16,797 nt of DNA from Heyndrickxia sporothermodurans (GTDB lineage: Bacteria; Bacillota; Bacilli; Bacillales; Bacillaceae_C): NCBI RefSeq assembly GCF_016785185.1, contig NZ_JAEKDY010000074.1; one strand, written 5' to 3'. A program made the translations under genes and the position numbers. The notes beneath the pieces are model-generated. The model was not told where the DNA came from, ran no database searches, and saw nothing but the letters and a program-made list of their open reading frames with translations. The stretch's first letter is position 1, and every line of letters begins with the position of its first letter. Shown in pieces: positions 13,150 through 16,797 of the stretch.

Positions 13150-14847
13150 TTAATGAATGTCTTGAATAACCTTTTCTAGGAATTCACCCATTCGCTTAAC
13201 AGCCGGCTCTGAAAAATCAAAACTGACCCCAGTTTGCTTATAAATAGCTGCGATGGATTGATTGTAGTCCGCACTTGCGCCTTTTTTAAAGGATTCGATA
13301 GCCTGCTCTGGGTTTTCTCGATAGGTCTCAAGTAATTGTAGAGCACCAAGCATCGAAATGGAGTATTCAATATTATAGAAAGGAACTTCGAAATAATGAA
13401 GGGTGCCTACCCAACTCATCCCAATTTCTTCCTCCAGCCCAGAAGTATCGACCGGGTTTAAGCCATAACGTTTTGAGATTTCAAAGAATTTTTCATCACG
13501 CTCTTTGGCAGTGTGTGTAGGATTCGTATACATCCAATGCTGGAAGAGGTCCCCTGACAATGGGCCGAATAACATTGTAAATGCCCGTCTCAGTTCTTCA
13601 CGCTGTGCGCTCTTAAAATCTTCTTCTTCAGGATAAAATTGATCCAGCTTATCCAATAAGAGCAATTCCATCCCGTGCGAATACAGTTCAGCAATTTCCA
13701 TTCGATGCTGATACTCTTCAATAGGACCATGTTCTGCATACTCGAGGTATCCATTCACAGCATGGCCCGTTTCATGAATTAATGCGATTAAAGAGAAAAA
13801 GGATGGACTAAAGTTCGCAAAAACAAAGGTATCTCCTGAAACAGGTAAGGGGGTACAGAAACCACCTGGGCTTTTTCCTTTCCGATCCCCAAGATCTAAT
13901 AACCCATGCTCTCTCATGTAATCGAAACGTTCTGCAAAATATGGGTCAGTTTTTCCTAACATCTCAGAAACACCATCCATTAGAGTAGACACCTCTGCAT
14001 ATGGTGGGTTTTTCATTAATTTAGCGGTGTTATCCCAAGGGCGATAAGTATCGACACCAAGCTTGGATTTAAAAACTTCTGCAAGTCGATTCCAAGCAGG
14101 AATAATATGTTTCTCTACATTTTCATGAAAGTCATAACAATCTTGGACACTATACTCACGATTTTTGGCCACAAATATATAATCGCGATAATTTTCAAAG
14201 CCTGCATTTACAGCAATTTGATGGCGTAGTTGAATGAGTTCGTCCATGATGGCGTCCATATCAGGCTTAATTTGAAGAAAGGCAGAACCTATCTTGTTAT
14301 AAGCTTTTTCTCTAACTGCTCTGTCTAAATGATCAAGTTGGGATTGGATAAACGGAAAAGGTTTTTCCTCCCCGTCCCATTCAACTGTTAACCCACCCAT
14401 AATTTCACTATATTTCGTACAGAGCTCTTGCTCCTTTACCATTAATGGAATGTTTTCTTCTCTGAACAGTTTAACTTTGGATTCGCGAACACGTCGCATT
14501 AAGCCGTACTGTTTTTCATCTAATTGTTGTATATAAGGAGACCCACAAAATTTCTCATTCAGTTTTGCTTCATATTTCATTAAAAGTGGTTGAATGACTT
14601 GTTGATCGTGAAGATAAGTCGACTTGACTTGAACATCCTCTGTATTCCGGTAGAAGTCTACTTGGTGACCTGTCATCGCCTCAGTGATTTTATTCATTAA
14701 ATCCTTTTCATCTTTTAACCACTGTTCTAGGTCAGAAATGGATTCAATCGGAACCTCAAGTAAACTTCGAATTTGAGCTTCCACCCCTTCTACATCCTGT
14801 AAATCAATTAATTCTTTATAATAACTTTGACCTATCTCTTGTTTCAT
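13150..14847 (-). CDS. M3-family oligoendopeptidase (PepF-like zinc metallopeptidase)
   Basis: Cytoplasmic zinc endopeptidase that cuts short peptides, of the thimet oligopeptidase/PepF family; 565 residues is in the normal range. The zinc site is HETGH at 358-362 (H358, H362 as ligands, E359 catalytic), with the third ligand in the following EIAE stretch (E384 or E387). The N-terminal half is long and helical and charged, as expected for the lid. GFCTPLP and NFSPSFFSLIALIHE preceding the zinc site are typical of the subfamily. There is no signal peptide. The ribosome site before the ATG is modest (GTGAGAG). A TATAAT lies on the reverse strand at 14897-14892, but without a clear -35. It is a single-gene unit, with a bidirectional terminator at its 3' end and a long divergent spacer upstream. 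Confidence 0.9.
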   Translation of the reverse strand: MKQEIGQSYYKELIDLQDVEGVEAQIRSLLEVPIESISDLEQWLKDEKDLMNKITEAMTGHQVDFYRNTEDVQVKSTYLHDQQVIQPLLMKYEAKLNEKFCGSPYIQQLDEKQYGLMRRVRESKVKLFREENIPLMVKEQELCTKYSEIMGGLTVEWDGEEKPFPFIQSQLDHLDRAVREKAYNKIGSAFLQIKPDMDAIMDELIQLRHQIAVNAGFENYRDYIFVAKNREYSVQDCYDFHENVEKHIIPAWNRLAEVFKSKLGVDTYRPWDNTAKLMKNPPYAEVSTLMDGVSEMLGKTDPYFAERFDYMREHGLLDLGDRKGKSPGGFCTPLPVSGDTFVFANFSPSFFSLIALIHETGHAVNGYLEYAEHGPIEEYQHRMEIAELYSHGMELLLLDKLDQFYPEEEDFKSAQREELRRAFTMLFGPLSGDLFQHWMYTNPTHTAKERDEKFFEISKRYGLNPVDTSGLEEEIGMSWVGTLHYFEVPFYNIEYSISMLGALQLLETYRENPEQAIESFKKGASADYNQSIAAIYKQTGVSFDFSEPAVKRMGEFLEKVIQDIH

Positions 14848-14956
14848 GGATAACTCTCACTTCCCTCTGAATTGTTTTAATTATCTTAATAATTATAATA
14901 TAGTTTACTAATTATCACACCTAGCTTTTTCGAAAGGATCAACAATTAATTCTTTA

Positions 14957-15088
14957 ATGGATAAAATTGTGTTCATAGACAATGACACCAAGCAAGGAAA
15001 CGTTGTTGCCCGTTTCGGGTTAAAATTGTTATATGGTCCTACTCTTGTAAGCGTTCTCTCCTCAATAATCGTCAGTCTCATATTTTAA
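14957..15088 (+). CDS. doubtful small ORF, 43 residues, one hydrophobic segment
   Basis: ATG-initiated frame in the spacer between the peptidase and the L,D-transpeptidase-like gene. The N-terminal half is polar (MDKIVFIDNDTKQGN) and the C-terminal half could be a single membrane helix (LLYGPTLVSVLSSIIVSLIF). No ribosome site lies at the right distance; the nearest purine run, AAAGGATC, is about 17 nt upstream. It could be a real membrane microprotein, a decayed gene end, or chance. I do not recognise it. Confidence 0.2.
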   Translation: MDKIVFIDNDTKQGNVVARFGLKLLYGPTLVSVLSSIIVSLIF

Positions 15089-15091
15089 TTT

Positions 15092-15330
15092 AACCGCCGG
15101 GACGGTTCTGTCGATCCAAGAAAAAAGAACTGCCTGGCGAATAGGCGGAAAATTTCCGGCTAATGTATATAAAGAAGGTTAAAAAAGCAGAAATAAGCGG
15201 AGGTATTCCGGTTAATTTCCATAAATAAGACAAAATCCAAGGATTTGGATCATATAACCGGAAAAACTTCCTTTATTTTTAGGGAAATATGAGTATTTCC
15301 CAAAATAAACGGAATTTTTCCGTTTATTTT
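15092..15330. repeat. run of CGGAA/TTCCG palindromic repeats in a divergent spacer
   Basis: Within the 731-bp gap 14848-15578, four related imperfect palindromes follow the pattern AATAAnCGGAA-loop-TTCCGnTTATT. Their centres lie near 15152, 15204, 15265 and 15316. The last is perfect, with 13-bp arms (15302-15314 and 15318-15330) and a TTT loop. Between them are two unrelated small hairpins: ATCCAA/TTGGAT (15235-15250) and GGGAAATA/TATTTCCC (15282-15301). A separate hairpin AACCG/CGGTT begins the region (15092-15107). Because the flanking genes diverge, these are not needed as terminators and look like a dispersed intergenic repeat. From 15331 to 15560 I see only AT-rich sequence and no convincing promoter. 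Confidence 0.7.
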
Positions 15331-15578
15331 TCTTCCAACACAGAGAAATCAACATTCAGTTATAACAACCAAAATCAAATAACTTTGTCTGATCATCCGA
15401 TTCATTAGCAGAGTAATGATCATTTAATCATAAACTATCAAACTGTAAAGATAGTGAAATGATTGTATAAATGAATAATGGTAAAATTACTTTTGTGCTA
15501 GCTTCCCTTGCTGGGCACTTCCGGTTGTAAAACAATAATAAAGGTTAATATCACCACTATAAAGGGAGGGAAGAAGAG

Positions 15579-16469
15579 ATGAAAAAGATATTCGCAGTCA
15601 TTGTTGCACTTTTCGTTGGTTTTGCTGGATTTCATATAGCTGAACCAGCTCATGCCGCGACTAGCAAAACCAAATATGTTACAGCTAGTACATTAAATGT
15701 CCGAACTGGTGCAGGTACAAAGTACAAAGTGGTGACAACGATTAAGAAGAATCAATCGGTGAAAGTAACCCAAACTAAAGGTTCTTGGGATAAGGTAACC
15801 GTCGGGGGTAAAATCGGTTGGGCATCTAATACATATTTAACTACGAAGAAACCAGCTACTCCTAAAAATTTAGCAGCAGGGTTAAAAACAGTAGGAAGTA
15901 ATAAGCAATTAATTCTTGTCACTTCTAACGGTTATAATACTTCATCCGCTGAAATTCGGACATTTGAGAAAAATTCTAAAGGACAATGGAATCCTGTTTT
16001 AACCATTAAAGGTCATATTGGTAAATATGGATTCACCCCAGCCTCAAAGATGAGTGAAGGCGGTAAAAAGTCTCCAACCGGAAAGTATACAATCGGGACT
16101 GCTTTTGGACGTTACAGTAATCCAGGCACCAAATTACCTTACCGAAAAATCACATCCGATGATGTTTGGGTGGATGATTCAAAATCTAAACTTTACAACA
16201 CATGGCAATCTCGCAAGAAAACCAAAGGTCAATGGAAAAGTGCTGAGAATATGAATATATCAGCATATAACTACGGTTTTGTAATTAATTACAATACAAA
16301 ACGTACTCCTTACAAAGGAAGTGCAATCTTCTTCCATGTAGGAAGTAGCTACACTCTTGGTTGTACAGATACATCTCAAACCAATGTTGTGAAGATCTTA
16401 AAATGGTTGGATCCTAAAAAGAAACCAGTTATCATTCAAACACCTATTAAGGAATTGAACAAATATTAA
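15579..16469 (+). CDS. exported SH3b plus L,D-transpeptidase (YkuD-fold) protein
   Basis: Cell-wall enzyme of 296 residues. Residues 1-26 are a signal peptide ending AHA. A bacterial SH3 domain (about 33-88, with TLNVRTGAGTKYKVV and GKIGWASNTYL) should bind peptidoglycan. The C-terminal YkuD-type domain (about 108-288) has KSPTGKYTIGTAFG (164-177) and FFHVGSSYTLGCTDT, giving H253 and C262 as the catalytic pair. The layout of this domain (LVTSNGY, GKYGF, GSAIFFHV, GCxxx, KWLDP) resembles the ErfK-like group common in actinobacteria rather than the short B. subtilis YkuD. The usual arginine two residues after the cysteine (GCxR) is not present. AAAGGGAGG (15561-15569) supports the start. It is followed directly by a strong terminator and appears to be a single-gene unit. 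Confidence 0.85.
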   Translation: MKKIFAVIVALFVGFAGFHIAEPAHAATSKTKYVTASTLNVRTGAGTKYKVVTTIKKNQSVKVTQTKGSWDKVTVGGKIGWASNTYLTTKKPATPKNLAAGLKTVGSNKQLILVTSNGYNTSSAEIRTFEKNSKGQWNPVLTIKGHIGKYGFTPASKMSEGGKKSPTGKYTIGTAFGRYSNPGTKLPYRKITSDDVWVDDSKSKLYNTWQSRKKTKGQWKSAENMNISAYNYGFVINYNTKRTPYKGSAIFFHVGSSYTLGCTDTSQTNVVKILKWLDPKKKPVIIQTPIKELNKY

Positions 16470-16477
16470 TTCAAGCA

Positions 16478-16521
16478 AAGCCTACATGAGATAATATCTC
16501 GTTTGTAGGTTTTTTGTTTTT
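16478..16521 (+). terminator. intrinsic terminator after the L,D-transpeptidase-like gene
   Basis: CCTACA and TGTAGG pair as the outer stem and GAGAT with ATCTC as the inner stem around an AAT loop (16481-16509), followed by TTTTTTGTTTTT. It begins 9 nt after the stop codon. Confidence 0.85.
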
Positions 16522-16797
16522 GATAGCTCATTATGAATATTACACAACTCTCTATTTATAGAAGTTAAATTATTTAGTTCATAAATCCTTGGAGATTTAT
16601 GGTATAATTCGGAAAATGGGTAAGCGGGAGTAATATTGTTTTAAGGATAAACTAATGCAAACATAAGAGGTAAAGGTATTGTAAAAAGTTCTATGAAAAC
16701 TAAATAGTTGTTTAGGTTACTTTCCATTTATTAGGTGGGGAGCTCCCGCAATCGCTCTTGACAAACACGCCAATGGTTTGATCCAAGGTTAACAAGG
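16522..16797. other. right-edge spacer, no gene seen
   Basis: No coding region is supported. A TATAAT at 16603-16608 follows a small hairpin (ATAAAT/ATTTAT, 16581-16600), but a matching -35 is missing. Near the edge is a perfect GGGAGCTCCC palindrome (16738-16747) inside a more GC-rich stretch; its meaning depends on sequence beyond the window. Confidence 0.3.

Noticed and set aside
16738..16747. GGGAGCTCCC perfect palindrome near the right edge
   Set aside because: A single short palindrome without partner copies or a T tract; its context continues beyond the window.

Overview
The window looks like chromosomal DNA from a low-GC, spore-forming member of the Bacillaceae. The evidence is strong AAGGAGG-type ribosome sites, frequent TTG and GTG starts, AT-rich spacers, a PdaA-type muramic delta-lactam deacetylase of spore cortex, and a pdaA / yfjP-like / yfjO-like gene grouping that resembles the yfj region of Bacillus subtilis. 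No rRNA, tRNA, CRISPR array, intact insertion sequence or phage gene was seen.

Layout, left to right. Positions 129-363 hold a tandem array with a 52-bp period. It is followed by a promoter and a one-piece class I fumarase (452-1993) with its terminator. A DUF1259-family protein (2091-2504) converges on, and overlaps by 15 bp, a reverse-strand NERD-domain nuclease-like protein (2490-3464). Positions 3609-4150 hold a second array: CACAAA words every 21 bp, grouped into 104-bp units. Then comes an alkylation-repair operon with overlapping genes, adaA (4249), alkA (4814) and an ogt/adaB-type methyltransferase (5715-6188). A DinB-fold protein and two GNAT acetyltransferases follow, probably also one transcript. 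The spacer 7921-8060 contains five DnaA-box-like nonamers in one orientation. pdaA (8140-8901) is followed by a reverse-strand pair: an XRE/cupin regulator and a small unknown protein. A second AlkA-family glycosylase (10091-10963), an RlmD-type rRNA methyltransferase and a SAM methyltransferase form a tight forward block. A bidirectional terminator separates that block from a reverse-strand M3 oligoendopeptidase (13150-14847). A 731-bp divergent spacer carries a run of CGGAA/TTCCG palindromes and ends at an exported SH3/L,D-transpeptidase-like protein (15579-16469) with a strong terminator.

Functional themes. Alkylation damage is handled by four or five genes: the AdaA sensor, two AlkA-family glycosylases, O6-alkylguanine transferase and possibly DinB. 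Cell-wall and spore remodelling is represented by pdaA and the L,D-transpeptidase-like protein. RNA and small-molecule modification is represented by RlmD, the SAM methyltransferase and the GNATs.

The most unusual content is non-coding. Two tandem arrays flank the fumarase-DUF1259-NERD segment, appear to share a 21-bp monomer, and have periods (52 and 104 bp) that are 1:2 multiples and close to whole DNA helical turns. There is also a DnaA-box-like cluster and a third, palindromic repeat family. I recognise no described function for the arrays. All family assignments come from reading the sequence and remembered family features, not from searches.
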